This document shows, one piece after another, positions 52,378 to 61,254 of a stretch of DNA of 64,000 nt (the first letter of the stretch is position 1; every line of letters begins with the position of its first letter). The DNA lies in contig NZ_JAAIKE010000002.1 in assembly GCF_010915705.1 (NCBI RefSeq), positions 186,001 to 250,000 on the forward strand, in the 5' to 3' direction. Origin of the DNA: Pseudotabrizicola algicola. GTDB taxonomy: Bacteria > Pseudomonadota > Alphaproteobacteria > Rhodobacterales > Rhodobacteraceae. A model generated the notes under the pieces. That model had not been told where the DNA came from and did no database searches. It was given only the letters and a program-made list of their open reading frames with translations. The position numbers and the translations under genes are program-made.

Positions 52378-52562
52378 GATGCTGCCTCTGTCCGATGCTT
52401 TTCCCCGCCGACCTGATGCCAGCGGCAGGCCAAGGTCAAGCCCCGCGCTTGCAGTTTGCGGGCAGCGGCAATGCAGAAAACGCATGGACTCTTTTGTTGC
52501 AAACACCTGTCGCAACAGGCATTTTTCAGGGCAGGGAGGACAGATCCAAAAGGAAATGTCCG

Positions 52563-52709
52563 ATGTCGGAACAAAGCGTAAAGATTGACCACGATGCCAT
52601 CATGCGTGAAGCGCGCCAGTTGCGTGCGCAGGCGATGGCAGACCTGATGCATAGCATCATCAGCTTTTTCCGCCGCAAGCCTGCTTTGCGCGGCGTGGCA
52701 AAAGCCTGA
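52563..52709 (+). CDS. Small RSP_7527-like protein
   Basis: This 48-residue protein reads MSEQSVKIDHDAIMREARQL then RAQAMADLMHSIISFFRRKP, with a basic C-terminus. It resembles small proteins of Rhodobacteraceae listed under the name RSP_7527; the match is from memory. AAGGAAA lies eight bases before the ATG. A strong intrinsic terminator follows at once, supporting a separate one-gene transcript. Function is unknown; the amphipathic helix could lie on the membrane. Confidence 0.75.
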   Translation: MSEQSVKIDHDAIMREARQLRAQAMADLMHSIISFFRRKPALRGVAKA

Positions 52710-52715
52710 CAGAAC

Positions 52716-52750
52716 AGGGCCGCCCCGATCGGGACGGCCCTTTCTTTTTT
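52716..52750. terminator. Intrinsic terminator between the small gene and phaB
   Basis: AGGGCCGCCCC (52716-52726) pairs with GGGACGGCCCT (52731-52741) with one mismatch around GATC, followed by TTCTTTTTT. It ends the plus-strand transcript and may also serve phaB. Confidence 0.85.
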
Positions 52751-52759
52751 CGCGCCGGA

Positions 52760-53485
52760 TCAGACGAAGAACTGGCCGCCATTCGCGCTGATCGTGGCAC
52801 CGGTGATGAAGCCCGCTTCCTCGGCGGCCAGAAAGACCACGCAGCGCGCGATTTCCTCGGGCTCGCCCAGACGCCCCACGGGGATTTGCGGGATGATGCG
52901 CTCGTTCAGCACCTTCTCGTCAATCGCGCGCACCATTTCGGTGCCGATATAGCCCGGGCAGATCGCGTTCACGGTGATGCCCGCGCGTGCGCCTTCTTGC
53001 GCCAGCGCCTTGGTAAAGCCCAGATCGCCCGATTTCGCGGCGGAGTAGTTGGCCTGCCCCGCCTGCCCTTTCTGCCCGTTGATCGACGAGATGTTGATGA
53101 CGCGGCCAAACTTGCGGTCACGCATCCCCGACCACAGCGGATGGGTCATGTTGAACAGCCCTGTCAGGTTGGTGTCGATCACCTCTTTCCACTGGGCGGG
53201 GGTCATCTTGTGGAACATGGCGTCGCGCGTGATGCCTGCATTGTTCACCAGCACGTCGACCGGGCCCAGATCGGCCTCCACCTGCTTGATGCCTTCGGCG
53301 CAGGCGTCATAGTCGGCAACCGACCACTTGTAGGTCTTGATCCCGGTTTCGGCGGTGAACTTGGCCGCAGCCTCGTCATTGCCGGCGTAATTGGCGGCAA
53401 CAGTATAGCCAGCGGCCTTGAGCGCTACGGAAATCGCCGCGCCAATCCCGCGCGACCCCCCCGTAACCAATGCAACACGCGCCAT
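52760..53485 (-). CDS. phaB: Acetoacetyl-CoA reductase
   Basis: PhaB reduces acetoacetyl-CoA to (R)-3-hydroxybutyryl-CoA with NADPH for polyhydroxybutyrate. The 241-residue short-chain dehydrogenase has the nucleotide motif VTGGSRGIGAAIS (near residues 7-19), NNAGITRDAMFHKM, and the catalytic Ser-Tyr-Lys set in INISSINGQKGQAGQANYSAAKSG. The C-terminus TGATISANGGQFFV is typical of PhaB. GGAGG lies six bases before ATG 53485. It follows phaA across a 103-base gap with a strong hairpin. Confidence 0.95.
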   Translation of the reverse strand: MARVALVTGGSRGIGAAISVALKAAGYTVAANYAGNDEAAAKFTAETGIKTYKWSVADYDACAEGIKQVEADLGPVDVLVNNAGITRDAMFHKMTPAQWKEVIDTNLTGLFNMTHPLWSGMRDRKFGRVINISSINGQKGQAGQANYSAAKSGDLGFTKALAQEGARAGITVNAICPGYIGTEMVRAIDEKVLNERIIPQIPVGRLGEPEEIARCVVFLAAEEAGFITGATISANGGQFFV

Positions 53486-53534
53486 GGTATCCTCCTTATC
53501 TGGCATTTCTTGAAATATACGTATCGTCAACACG

Positions 53535-53563
53535 ATGGGCGCGCAAGATTATTGCGCGCCCAT
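53535..53563 (-). repeat. Perfect hairpin between phaA and phaB
   Basis: ATGGGCGCGCAA (53535-53546) and TTGCGCGCCCAT (53552-53563) pair perfectly around a five-base loop. It lies in the 103-base gap of the phaA-phaB transcript. There is no T-run on the minus strand, so mRNA processing or partial termination is more likely than full stop. Confidence 0.7.
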
Positions 53564-53588
53564 TTTGCAATCGCAGCAATAAAACCGA

Positions 53589-54761
53589 TCAGCGCTCAAG
53601 GCACATGGCAACGCCCATGCCGCCGCCGATGCACAGCGTGGCAAGGCCCTTCTTGGCATCGCGCCGCGCCATTTCATGCAGCAGCGTGTTCAGGATGCGG
53701 CAGCCCGAGGCCCCGATCGGGTGGCCGATGGCAATCGCGCCGCCGTTGACGTTCACGATCTCGGGGTTCCAGCCCATGTCCTTGTTCACGGCACAGGCCT
53801 GTGCGGCAAAGGCCTCGTTCGCCTCGACCAGATCGAGGTCGCCCACCGACCAGCCCGCCTTTTGCAGCGCCTTGCGCGAGGCGTGGATCGGCCCCACACC
53901 CATGATCGACGGATCAAGCCCGGCGGTCGCATAGGAGGCGATGCGCGCAATCACGGTCAGCCCGCGCTTGGCAGCCTCTTCCTCGGTCATCAGCAGCACC
54001 GCCGCCGCCCCGTCGTTCAGGCCCGAGGCATTGCCCGCCGTGACAGTGCCATCCTTGGTGAAGGCGGGGCGCAGTTTGGCCATGCTGTCCAGCGTCGCGC
54101 CGTGGCGGATGTATTCGTCCTGATCCACCACGATGTCGCCCTTGCGGGTCTTGACGGTGTAGCCGATGATCTCGTCCTTGAACTTGCCCGCCTTTTGCGC
54201 GGCTTCGGCCTTGTTCTGGCTGGCCAGCGCGAATTCGTCCTGCATGTCGCGCGAAATCTGCCACTGGTTGGCAACATTCTCGGCGGTCTGGCCCATGTGA
54301 TAGCCGTTGAAGGCATCCCAAAGCCCGTCGCGGATCATGCTGTCGATGAAGTTCAGATCGCCCATCTTCTGCCCCGCCCGCAGATGCGCGACATGGGGGG
54401 CAAGGCTCATGTTTTCCTGACCGCCGGCGACCACGATGCGCGCATCGCCCAGTTGCACATGCTGCGCGCCCAAGGCCACCGCCCGCAGGCCCGACCCGCA
54501 GACCTGGTTGAGCGACCATGCGCTCGCCTCTTTCGCAAGACCGGCCTTGATATGGGCCTGCCGCGCCGGATTCTGGCCCTGACCCGCGGTCAGCACCTGC
54601 CCCAGAATGGTTTCTTCCACCTCGGCCTTGTCGATGCCCGCGCGTTCGATCACGCCCGCGATCACGGCGGCCCCCAGATCATGCGCCGGCACATTGGCAA
54701 AAGCGCCGTTGAAGCTGCCAACCGCGGTGCGCCCTGCAGCAACGATTACGACATTGGTCAT
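53589..54761 (-). CDS. phaA: Acetyl-CoA C-acetyltransferase
   Basis: PhaA condenses two acetyl-CoA to acetoacetyl-CoA. The 390-residue thiolase has the first active Cys in [15 protein letters not shown] (near residue 88), [29 protein letters not shown] (His near 348) and the second Cys in [14 protein letters not shown] (near residue 378). The start [17 protein letters not shown] at 54761 is the family N-terminus; the longer ORF from 55031 reads into the EAL gene. It heads the phaA-phaB pair. phaC, phaP and phaR are not in this window. Confidence 0.96.
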   Translation of the reverse strand: MTNVVIVAAGRTAVGSFNGAFANVPAHDLGAAVIAGVIERAGIDKAEVEETILGQVLTAGQGQNPARQAHIKAGLAKEASAWSLNQVCGSGLRAVALGAQHVQLGDARIVVAGGQENMSLAPHVAHLRAGQKMGDLNFIDSMIRDGLWDAFNGYHMGQTAENVANQWQISRDMQDEFALASQNKAEAAQKAGKFKDEIIGYTVKTRKGDIVVDQDEYIRHGATLDSMAKLRPAFTKDGTVTAGNASGLNDGAAAVLLMTEEEAAKRGLTVIARIASYATAGLDPSIMGVGPIHASRKALQKAGWSVGDLDLVEANEAFAAQACAVNKDMGWNPEIVNVNGGAIAIGHPIGASGCRILNTLLHEMARRDAKKGLATLCIGGGMGVAMCLER

Positions 54762-54889
54762 GTGATCTTTCTCCCTTGGCCAAGGCGGCAGCGGGCCTTC
54801 CCCTGCCTTCTCTTTTGACCTAAGCCGCTGTGCCGCAAAGCGCAAGATTCTTGCGTCACCAATCTGACCCTGCGTCAAGATATCCGCCG

Positions 54890-55726
54890 TCAGGCCGTGC
54901 GGCGCGCGGCAGCCCCGCTGAAATCGGGCTGAAGCGTGGGCGCGCCGAACAGATAGCCCTGCTGGCAATCCACGCCCAGCGCCTGCAGATAGGTGGCATC
55001 GGCCAGCGTTTCGACCGATTCCGCGACACACAGCATGTCAAACTGCCGCCCGATCGCCAGAAGCGCCGCCGTCAGCACCTGATTGTCGGGGTCGGCATGG
55101 ATGTTGCGGATGAACTGCCCGTCAATCTTCAGGATGTCGAAGGAGAAATCCTTGAAATAGCGGATGGCGGTATAGCCCGCCCCGAAATCGTCCAGCGCAA
55201 AGGCTACCCCGTCGGCCTGCAGATCCCGCATGAAGGCGACCACCAGTTCCGGCACCAGCATGGCCGAGCTTTCGGTGACCTCGAGGATCAGCCGCTCTCC
55301 CAGTCCGGCATGTTTGCGCAGGGCATTGCGCAGGATCGACAGCCATTTGGGGTAGCCGATGGACCGTGCCGACATGTTCACCGACAGCCGCACCTGCGGC
55401 TCGCGCACCAGCGTGGCCAGCGTCATCGTCAGCGCGGCGCAGTCGATTTCGCGGCCAATGTCCTGCGCCTCGACCGCGCCCATGAAATCGCGCGCCGGAA
55501 TCGTGCGCCCCGTCGGGTCCAGCACCCGCATCAGCCCTTCGTGAAAGGCGATGCGGCCCGTATCGGCCGACAGCACAACCGGCTGATAGGCCAGCCGCAA
55601 GCGGCCCGTGCGCAGCGCCTCGCGCACCATCGCGATGGTCTGCCGATCATTTTGCGACACCGCATAGACAAGGGGGCTGGCCATCGTCGGCGGCACCTCC
55701 TCTGGCGGGAACCCGTCTTGCGCCAT
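54890..55726 (-). CDS. EAL-domain protein, probable c-di-GMP phosphodiesterase
   Basis: This 278-residue stand-alone EAL protein should hydrolyse c-di-GMP. The signature is FHEGLMRV, so EAL reads EGL, a small change at the middle residue. The other catalytic points are present: [38 protein letters not shown] and [10 protein letters not shown], then QGYLFGAP. No sensor domain or membrane helix is fused. The start 55726 ([10 protein letters not shown]) was chosen because the longer ORF reads antisense through tag. Activity is likely but not certain. Confidence 0.88.
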   Translation of the reverse strand: MAQDGFPPEEVPPTMASPLVYAVSQNDRQTIAMVREALRTGRLRLAYQPVVLSADTGRIAFHEGLMRVLDPTGRTIPARDFMGAVEAQDIGREIDCAALTMTLATLVREPQVRLSVNMSARSIGYPKWLSILRNALRKHAGLGERLILEVTESSAMLVPELVVAFMRDLQADGVAFALDDFGAGYTAIRYFKDFSFDILKIDGQFIRNIHADPDNQVLTAALLAIGRQFDMLCVAESVETLADATYLQALGVDCQQGYLFGAPTLQPDFSGAAARRTA

Positions 55727-55861
55727 ACCGCACCCCCTTCGCTTCCTACCGGCCGAAGATGCCGCCAGCGGGGTAAAGCTTGCGTAAAGTTTCGCATTTT
55801 GTTCCAATTGTCGCCAATCGGCCCGCCATGCGCGGGCCTGCGGCGACAACGGGGGCGGGAC

Positions 55862-56440
55862 ATGGACGGCGGGGCACAAACGCGCTGCGGCTGGTGCGGC
55901 ACGGAACAGATTTACGTGGATTACCATGATCATGAATGGGGCGTGCCCGAACGCGATGGCCGCGCCCTGTGGGAAAAGCTGATCCTCGATGGCTTTCAGG
56001 CCGGACTGAGCTGGATCACGATCCTGAAAAAGCGTGACAATTTCCGGCAGGCCTTCGCAGGCTTCCGCCCCGAGATCATTGCCCATTGGGGCGAAGAGGA
56101 TGTCGCCCGCCTGCTGGCAAACCCCGGAATCGTGCGCCATCGCGGCAAGATCGAAGGCACCATCCGCGCGGCGCAATCCTATCTGCGCATCGAACAGCGC
56201 GAAGGATTTGCGCCTTTCATCTGGGGGTTTCAGGACGGCAAGGTGCAGCAGAACCACTGGCAAAGCCTGTCGCAGGTGCCCGCCCAGACCGCCACCTCTC
56301 AGGCCATGTCCAAGGCGCTCAAGGCCGAGGGGTTCAGCTTTTGCGGCCCCACCATCGTCTATGCCTTCATGCAGGCGACGGGCATGGTGAACGATCATCT
56401 GGTCACCTGCCCCTGCCACGCCAGACTGGCCAAGGGCTGA
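55862..56440 (+). CDS. tag: DNA-3-methyladenine glycosylase I
   Basis: Tag removes 3-methyladenine from alkylated DNA. The 192-residue protein begins MDGGAQTRCGWCGTEQIYVDYHDHEWGVP, with the zinc ligands Cys and His at the N-terminus, then FQAGLSWITILKKRDNFRQAF, the helix-hairpin-helix part, and a C-terminal NDHLVTCPCH zinc segment. These match E. coli Tag. Start 55862 follows GGGCGGGAC; it is divergent from the EAL gene. It lies alone before mnmH. Confidence 0.95.
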   Translation: MDGGAQTRCGWCGTEQIYVDYHDHEWGVPERDGRALWEKLILDGFQAGLSWITILKKRDNFRQAFAGFRPEIIAHWGEEDVARLLANPGIVRHRGKIEGTIRAAQSYLRIEQREGFAPFIWGFQDGKVQQNHWQSLSQVPAQTATSQAMSKALKAEGFSFCGPTIVYAFMQATGMVNDHLVTCPCHARLAKG

Positions 56441-56503
56441 CACCCCGCCCCACTTGCGCCCGCCCGCCAAGCCGTTATTGCTTGCCCGGTCCCGGAGATC
56501 GCG

Positions 56504-57550
56504 ATGGCCATAGAACTGACCTCTCTTGCCGATGTGCTGGCCTTGCGCTTCGATGACATCATCGACGTGCGGGCGCCCGCCGAATATGCCGATGACCACC
56601 TGCCCGGCGCCATCTCGCTCCCCGTGCTCGACGATGCCGAACGCGCCCGCGTCGGCACGCTCTACAAACAGGTCTCGCCCTTCGATGCGCGCAAGCTGGG
56701 CGCGGCGCTGGTGGCACGGAACGCCGCCGCGCATCTGATGGGGCCGCTCGCAGACCGCCCCGGCGGATGGCAACCGCTGGTCTATTGCTGGCGCGGCGGC
56801 CAGCGGTCAGGCTCTTTCGCCACCATCCTGTCGCAGATCGGCTGGCGGGTGCAGACGCTCGCCGGTGGCTACAAAAGCTGGCGCAAGCTGGTGGTCACCG
56901 CCCTGCAGGACACGCCCTTTCCCTGCCCCGTCATCGTGCTCGACGGCAACACCGGCACCGCCAAGACCGAGGTGCTGGCCCATCTGCCCGCCTGCGGGGT
57001 GCAGGTGCTCGATCTCGAGGCGCTGGCACAGCATCGCGGCTCGGTGTTCGGCGCAACCGGACCGCAGCCTTCGCAGCGCAGCTTCGAAGGGCGGCTGGCG
57101 CTGGCCATCGCACGGCTCGATCCGGCCCGCCCTGTGGTGATCGAGGCGGAAAGCTCCCGCATCGGCCGCCTCAGCCTGCCCCCCAGCCTGTGGCGCGCCA
57201 TGCAGGGCGCCCCGCGCCTTGCGCTCGACGCCCCGCTTGACGCGCGCGCCCGCTATCTGGCCCGCACCTATGCCGATATCGCCGCCGATCCGCAGCGGCT
57301 CGCACAGGTGCTCGACTGGCTCAAGCCCTCGCACCCCGCCGAGGTGATCACTGACTGGCACCGGCTTGCCGCCACCGGCCAGTTCACCGACCTGGCCAGC
57401 GGGCTGATGCAGCGCCATTACGATCCGCGCTACGCCAAGCACCGCGCCCGCAGCGCCCCGCCGCTGGCCGAGATCGCCACGACCAGCCTCGATCCCGAGG
57501 CGCTGCCCGATCTCGCGCGGCGCATTGCCGAGGCGCTGCCGCGGCGCTGA
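56504..57550 (+). CDS. mnmH: tRNA 2-selenouridine synthase
   Basis: This enzyme (SelU/MnmH) replaces sulfur with selenium in 2-thiouridine at the wobble base of some tRNAs, using selenophosphate and a geranylated intermediate. The 348-residue protein has an N-terminal rhodanese domain with active Cys in VYCWRGGQRS (near residue 92) and a P-loop GNTGTAKTEVL (near 149-159). Its convergent neighbour is selD, the maker of selenophosphate, which supports the assignment. AUG 56504 has GGAGATCGCG upstream. Confidence 0.95.
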   Translation: MAIELTSLADVLALRFDDIIDVRAPAEYADDHLPGAISLPVLDDAERARVGTLYKQVSPFDARKLGAALVARNAAAHLMGPLADRPGGWQPLVYCWRGGQRSGSFATILSQIGWRVQTLAGGYKSWRKLVVTALQDTPFPCPVIVLDGNTGTAKTEVLAHLPACGVQVLDLEALAQHRGSVFGATGPQPSQRSFEGRLALAIARLDPARPVVIEAESSRIGRLSLPPSLWRAMQGAPRLALDAPLDARARYLARTYADIAADPQRLAQVLDWLKPSHPAEVITDWHRLAATGQFTDLASGLMQRHYDPRYAKHRARSAPPLAEIATTSLDPEALPDLARRIAEALPRR

Positions 57551-57615
57551 CCTCCCGCGTCTTGCACGCTTTCCAACTGCTCCCGCGCGGAGCGCCCGAC
57601 GACAGCCCCGCGCGT

Positions 57616-59817
57616 TCAGACCAGCCGGATCCGCGCCGGCCCCGCCACGACGCGGCCGATCCGCACCGCCGGCTCGCCCGCCGCCGCCAGCGCGGCCAGC
57701 GTGGCCTCCGCATCGGCCTCGGGCAGGCAGGCCAGCAGGCCACCGCAGGTCTGCGGGTCAAACAGCAGATCCCGCCTCGGCCCCGTCCCGCCCTCCACCT
57801 GCCAGTCCAGCGCCGCGCGGTTCTCGGGCGCAAGGCTGGAGGCGACGCCCTGCGCCGCCAGCCCCTCGGCCCCCGGCAAGACGGGCAGCGCGGCAAGGGA
57901 CAGGTCCGCGCCAAGCCCCGACGGCTCCAGCATCTCCCAAAGATGCCCCGCCAGCCCGAAGCCGGTGACATCCGTCATCGCCCGCGCCTTGCCGCGCAGG
58001 ATCGCCGCCGCGGTCCCGAGGGGCCGCGCCATGCTCTCGATGCAGCTTGCCCAGACCTCTCCCAGCATCGGCCCACCGCGGGCCGCCCGCACCCGCGCCA
58101 TTTCGGCGGCCAGAACCACACCGTTGCCCAAGGGCTTGGTCAGCACGATCACATCGCCGGGCTGTGCCCCGCCCTTGTGCAGCGCCGCACCTTCCAGAAC
58201 GCCCGTCACCGTAAACCCCAGCGTCAGTTCGTCCCCCACCGATGAATGGCCCCCCACCACATCGGCCCCGGCAGCGCGGAACACGTCGGCGGCGGCGCGC
58301 ATCACCTCGGCCAGCATATCGGCCTGAAGGGTCTCGGACAGGCGCGGCAGGGTGATCTGCGCCAGCGCCGCCTGCGGCTCTGCCCCCATCGCCCAGATGT
58401 CGCCCAGCGCATGCACCGCCGCCAGCCGCGCCATCAGCGCCGGATCGCTGACAAAGGCGCGCAGATGATCGGTGGTGATCACCTGCTGCTGCCCGCCCAG
58501 CCGCAAGAGCGCCGCATCATCGCCGCGCCCCGACAGCACATCGGCCCGCCGTGGCGCGGGCAGGTCCGCCAGCGCCGCGCCCAAGGCCCCCGCCCCCACC
58601 TTTGCCCCGCAGCCGCCACACATCGGCTTGTCGCCCAAAGCCTCGGGCAAGCCTTTGGCGTGAACCTTCGGCAACGCGGGGCGCGGCATCTCGGGATAAT
58701 CCGAGAACTTCGCCATGAACTTCGCGTCGATCCGGTCCTTGACCCGCCACAGCCACGCGCCGCCCGTGCGCAGCCCGAACTTGTCGGCCACCGCGCGCCT
58801 GTCACCCATCGACACCAGCTTCAGGTAATCGCGCTGCGGCGCATAGTGGCGCATGACCCCGCCCGAGACGGCGGCGCGCAGATTGTGCCGCAGCACAGGG
58901 GCCTGCCGCACCGCGAAAACGCCGGCCTTGGGGCGGGGGGCGTGGCGCATATGGGCGCAGTCACCCGCCGCGAAAATCGACGGGTCCGAGCTTTGCAGCG
59001 TCGACCCCACCGCGACAAAGCCCGCCGCCAGATCCAGCCCCGTCCCTGCCAGCCAGTCCTGCGGGCGCGCCCCCGCCACCGACAGCGTGAACGACGACGC
59101 CAGCCGCCGCCCGTCCTCCAGCACCACCGCATCGGCCAGCACCTCGGCCGGGCTGGCCTGCAGGATCAGCGTCACGCCCGCCGCCTCCAGCGCCGCCAGC
59201 AGGCTGCGCCGCGCCCCCGCCGAGACACCCTGCAACGGCTCTGCCCCCCGGTCCAGCAGCGTGATGCGCGGGGTCTTGCCCGCCGCGCGCAGCCGATGCG
59301 CCGAGGCCATTGCGAGTTCCACCCCGCCCACGCCCGCCCCGATGATGACCAAGGCGGGGTCTTGCGCGCAGGTGGCCACAAAGCTCTCCCAGCGTGCGGC
59401 ATAGGCCCCGAGGGGCTTGGCCGAAACCCCGTGCTCGGCATAGCCCGGCACTTCGGGCAGATCAGAGGCGATCCCGATATCGAGCGAGGCCACATCATAG
59501 CGCAGCCGCCGCCCCGAGTGCAGCACCACCTCCCGCGCGCTGCGGTCGATCGCGCAGGCACGGTCCAGCACCAGCCGCGCCCCCGCAAACCGCGCCAGGC
59601 GCACCAGATCGATCATCATCTCCTCGCGGCTGTAATGCCCCGCAATCGCCCCCGGCAACATGCCGGTATACGGGGCGACAGGGCCGGGGTTGACCAGCGT
59701 GATCCGCGCGCCCGCCAGCGGGTCCATCGCCCAGCCGCGCAGCACCAGCGCATGCGCATGCCCGCCGCCGATCAGCACGATATCGCGGGTCAGGGGAAGC
59801 GGCGGCAAGGGCATCAT
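57616..59817 (-). CDS. selD: Selenide, water dikinase fused to an NADH dehydrogenase-like flavoprotein
   Basis: SelD makes selenophosphate from selenide and ATP. Here 733 residues join an N-terminal FAD/NAD(P) oxidoreductase of type II NADH dehydrogenase kind (IVLIGGGHAHALVLRGW near residues 12-28, IIGAGVGGVELAMA near 155, SIFAAGDCAHM) to a C-terminal SelD domain from about residue 385. The catalytic set is MCGGCGAK, with Cys400, Cys403 and Lys406, so Cys rather than selenocysteine is used. The fusion is a known arrangement in several bacteria. The first half may reduce a selenium precursor, an inference. Starts at 59817 or 59814 are equivalent. Confidence 0.95.
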   Translation of the reverse strand: MMPLPPLPLTRDIVLIGGGHAHALVLRGWAMDPLAGARITLVNPGPVAPYTGMLPGAIAGHYSREEMMIDLVRLARFAGARLVLDRACAIDRSAREVVLHSGRRLRYDVASLDIGIASDLPEVPGYAEHGVSAKPLGAYAARWESFVATCAQDPALVIIGAGVGGVELAMASAHRLRAAGKTPRITLLDRGAEPLQGVSAGARRSLLAALEAAGVTLILQASPAEVLADAVVLEDGRRLASSFTLSVAGARPQDWLAGTGLDLAAGFVAVGSTLQSSDPSIFAAGDCAHMRHAPRPKAGVFAVRQAPVLRHNLRAAVSGGVMRHYAPQRDYLKLVSMGDRRAVADKFGLRTGGAWLWRVKDRIDAKFMAKFSDYPEMPRPALPKVHAKGLPEALGDKPMCGGCGAKVGAGALGAALADLPAPRRADVLSGRGDDAALLRLGGQQQVITTDHLRAFVSDPALMARLAAVHALGDIWAMGAEPQAALAQITLPRLSETLQADMLAEVMRAAADVFRAAGADVVGGHSSVGDELTLGFTVTGVLEGAALHKGGAQPGDVIVLTKPLGNGVVLAAEMARVRAARGGPMLGEVWASCIESMARPLGTAAAILRGKARAMTDVTGFGLAGHLWEMLEPSGLGADLSLAALPVLPGAEGLAAQGVASSLAPENRAALDWQVEGGTGPRRDLLFDPQTCGGLLACLPEADAEATLAALAAAGEPAVRIGRVVAGPARIRLV

Positions 59818-60006
59818 GACAGGGCACACTTTCTGTTGCGGTCTGCCCGACCCTACGCGCAGCCAGCCGCAAGCGCGAGGGGGGGGGCAGAGGGGACTGC
59901 GGGGGGCGGACCATCTGCCGCGCAAATCGGCGCGCTTGGCGGCAGGGTGCCGCAGCAGCGGCAATCGGCTTGCCGCGCCACGCCCTGCCGCCATACTCTG
60001 CCCCGC

Positions 60007-61254
60007 ATGGATGTGCGCTCGAAACTTACCGTCAGCCAGACCCAGCGTCTGCACCTCAGCACAGGCTTGCAGGCGGCGCTCCAGGTGCTGCGCGCCGATG
60101 CGGCGGGCCTGACGCAATATCTCGAAGAACAGGCCGCCGAGACACCCGCGCTGACCCTGCAACCTGTCTTGCCACCGGCGGGCGAATGGCTTCCCCGCTG
60201 GACGGGTGTTCTGCCCCACAGCGGCCCCGACGAACTGGCCGCGCTGGCGGCGCACGGGCCAAGCCTGATCGCCCATGTTCTGGCCGCGATTCCCGATCTG
60301 GTCAGCACCCCGTCCGAACGCGACATCGCAATGGCGCTGGCCGATGCACTGGAACCCTCGGGCTGGCTGGGCCGCCCGCTGGCGGACATTGCCGCCGAAC
60401 TTGAAGTGAGCGAAAGCGCGGTGGAAGCGGTGCTCGTGCGCCTCCAGCGCATCGACCCGCCCGGCCTTTTCGCCCGCAATCTCGCCGAATGCCTGCGCCT
60501 GCAAGCGCAAGAGGCCGAGGTGCTGGATCCGGTGCTGGACCAGATGCTGGGCAGGCTCGATCTGGTGGCTTCGGGCGATTGGGCGGCGCTCTCGCGGCTA
60601 TCGGGCGCGCCCGAGGCGCTGCTGCACCACCATTTCCGCGTGATCCGCAGCTTCAATCCCAAACCGGGGGCCAGCTTTGCCGCCATCGCCAGCCCGCAGC
60701 GCGAACCAGACCTGATCGCGCGCGAGGGAGAAGCGGGGTGGCTCGTCTCGCTCAACAAATCCTCGCTGCCCGCGCTCGCCATCGACCCCGAGGCCGAAGG
60801 GGCCCCCCGCGCGCGGGAGGTGATGCGCCTGATCGAGACGCGCAACACCACCCTTCTCGCGGTGGCCCGCGCGATCCTGACGCATCAGCAGGCGGCGCTG
60901 GCCCAAGGCCCCTCGGCGCTGCGTCCGCTCACCATGCAGACCATCGCCGACACGCTTGGCCTGCACAAATCGACCATCAGCCGCGTGGTTGCCGGAACCT
61001 CTGTCGATACCCCGCATGGCACATGGTGGCTGCGCCGCCTGTTCTCGCCCGACATGGGGGCCGATACCGCCGCCGCCGCCCTGCGCACCCGACTCGCGCG
61101 GCTCATCGCCGAGGAAGATGCCGCGCAGCCGCTGTCAGACGCGGCGCTGGCCGATGCGCTTTGCACCGAGGGCGCTGCGCTCTCGCGGCGGACGGTCGCG
61201 AAATACCGCGCCGACCTGCGCATCCCCCCCGCCCATCGCCGGCGGAAATCCTAG
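60007..61254 (+). CDS. RNA polymerase sigma-54 factor, RpoN paralogue
   Basis: This 415-residue sigma-54 family protein has the activator-binding region I in a short and Gln-poor form (MDVRSKLTVSQTQRLHLSTG), a core-binding region III, a helix-turn-helix (TMQTIADTLGLHKSTISRVV near residues 310-330) and the RpoN box SRRTVAKYRADLRIPP close to the C-terminus. It is shorter than E. coli RpoN (477 residues). No nif, flagellar or PTS genes are nearby; Rhodobacteraceae often carry several rpoN copies with divided jobs. Its stop shares CTAG with the stop of rnr. Confidence 0.9.
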   Translation: MDVRSKLTVSQTQRLHLSTGLQAALQVLRADAAGLTQYLEEQAAETPALTLQPVLPPAGEWLPRWTGVLPHSGPDELAALAAHGPSLIAHVLAAIPDLVSTPSERDIAMALADALEPSGWLGRPLADIAAELEVSESAVEAVLVRLQRIDPPGLFARNLAECLRLQAQEAEVLDPVLDQMLGRLDLVASGDWAALSRLSGAPEALLHHHFRVIRSFNPKPGASFAAIASPQREPDLIAREGEAGWLVSLNKSSLPALAIDPEAEGAPRAREVMRLIETRNTTLLAVARAILTHQQAALAQGPSALRPLTMQTIADTLGLHKSTISRVVAGTSVDTPHGTWWLRRLFSPDMGADTAAAALRTRLARLIAEEDAAQPLSDAALADALCTEGAALSRRTVAKYRADLRIPPAHRRRKS

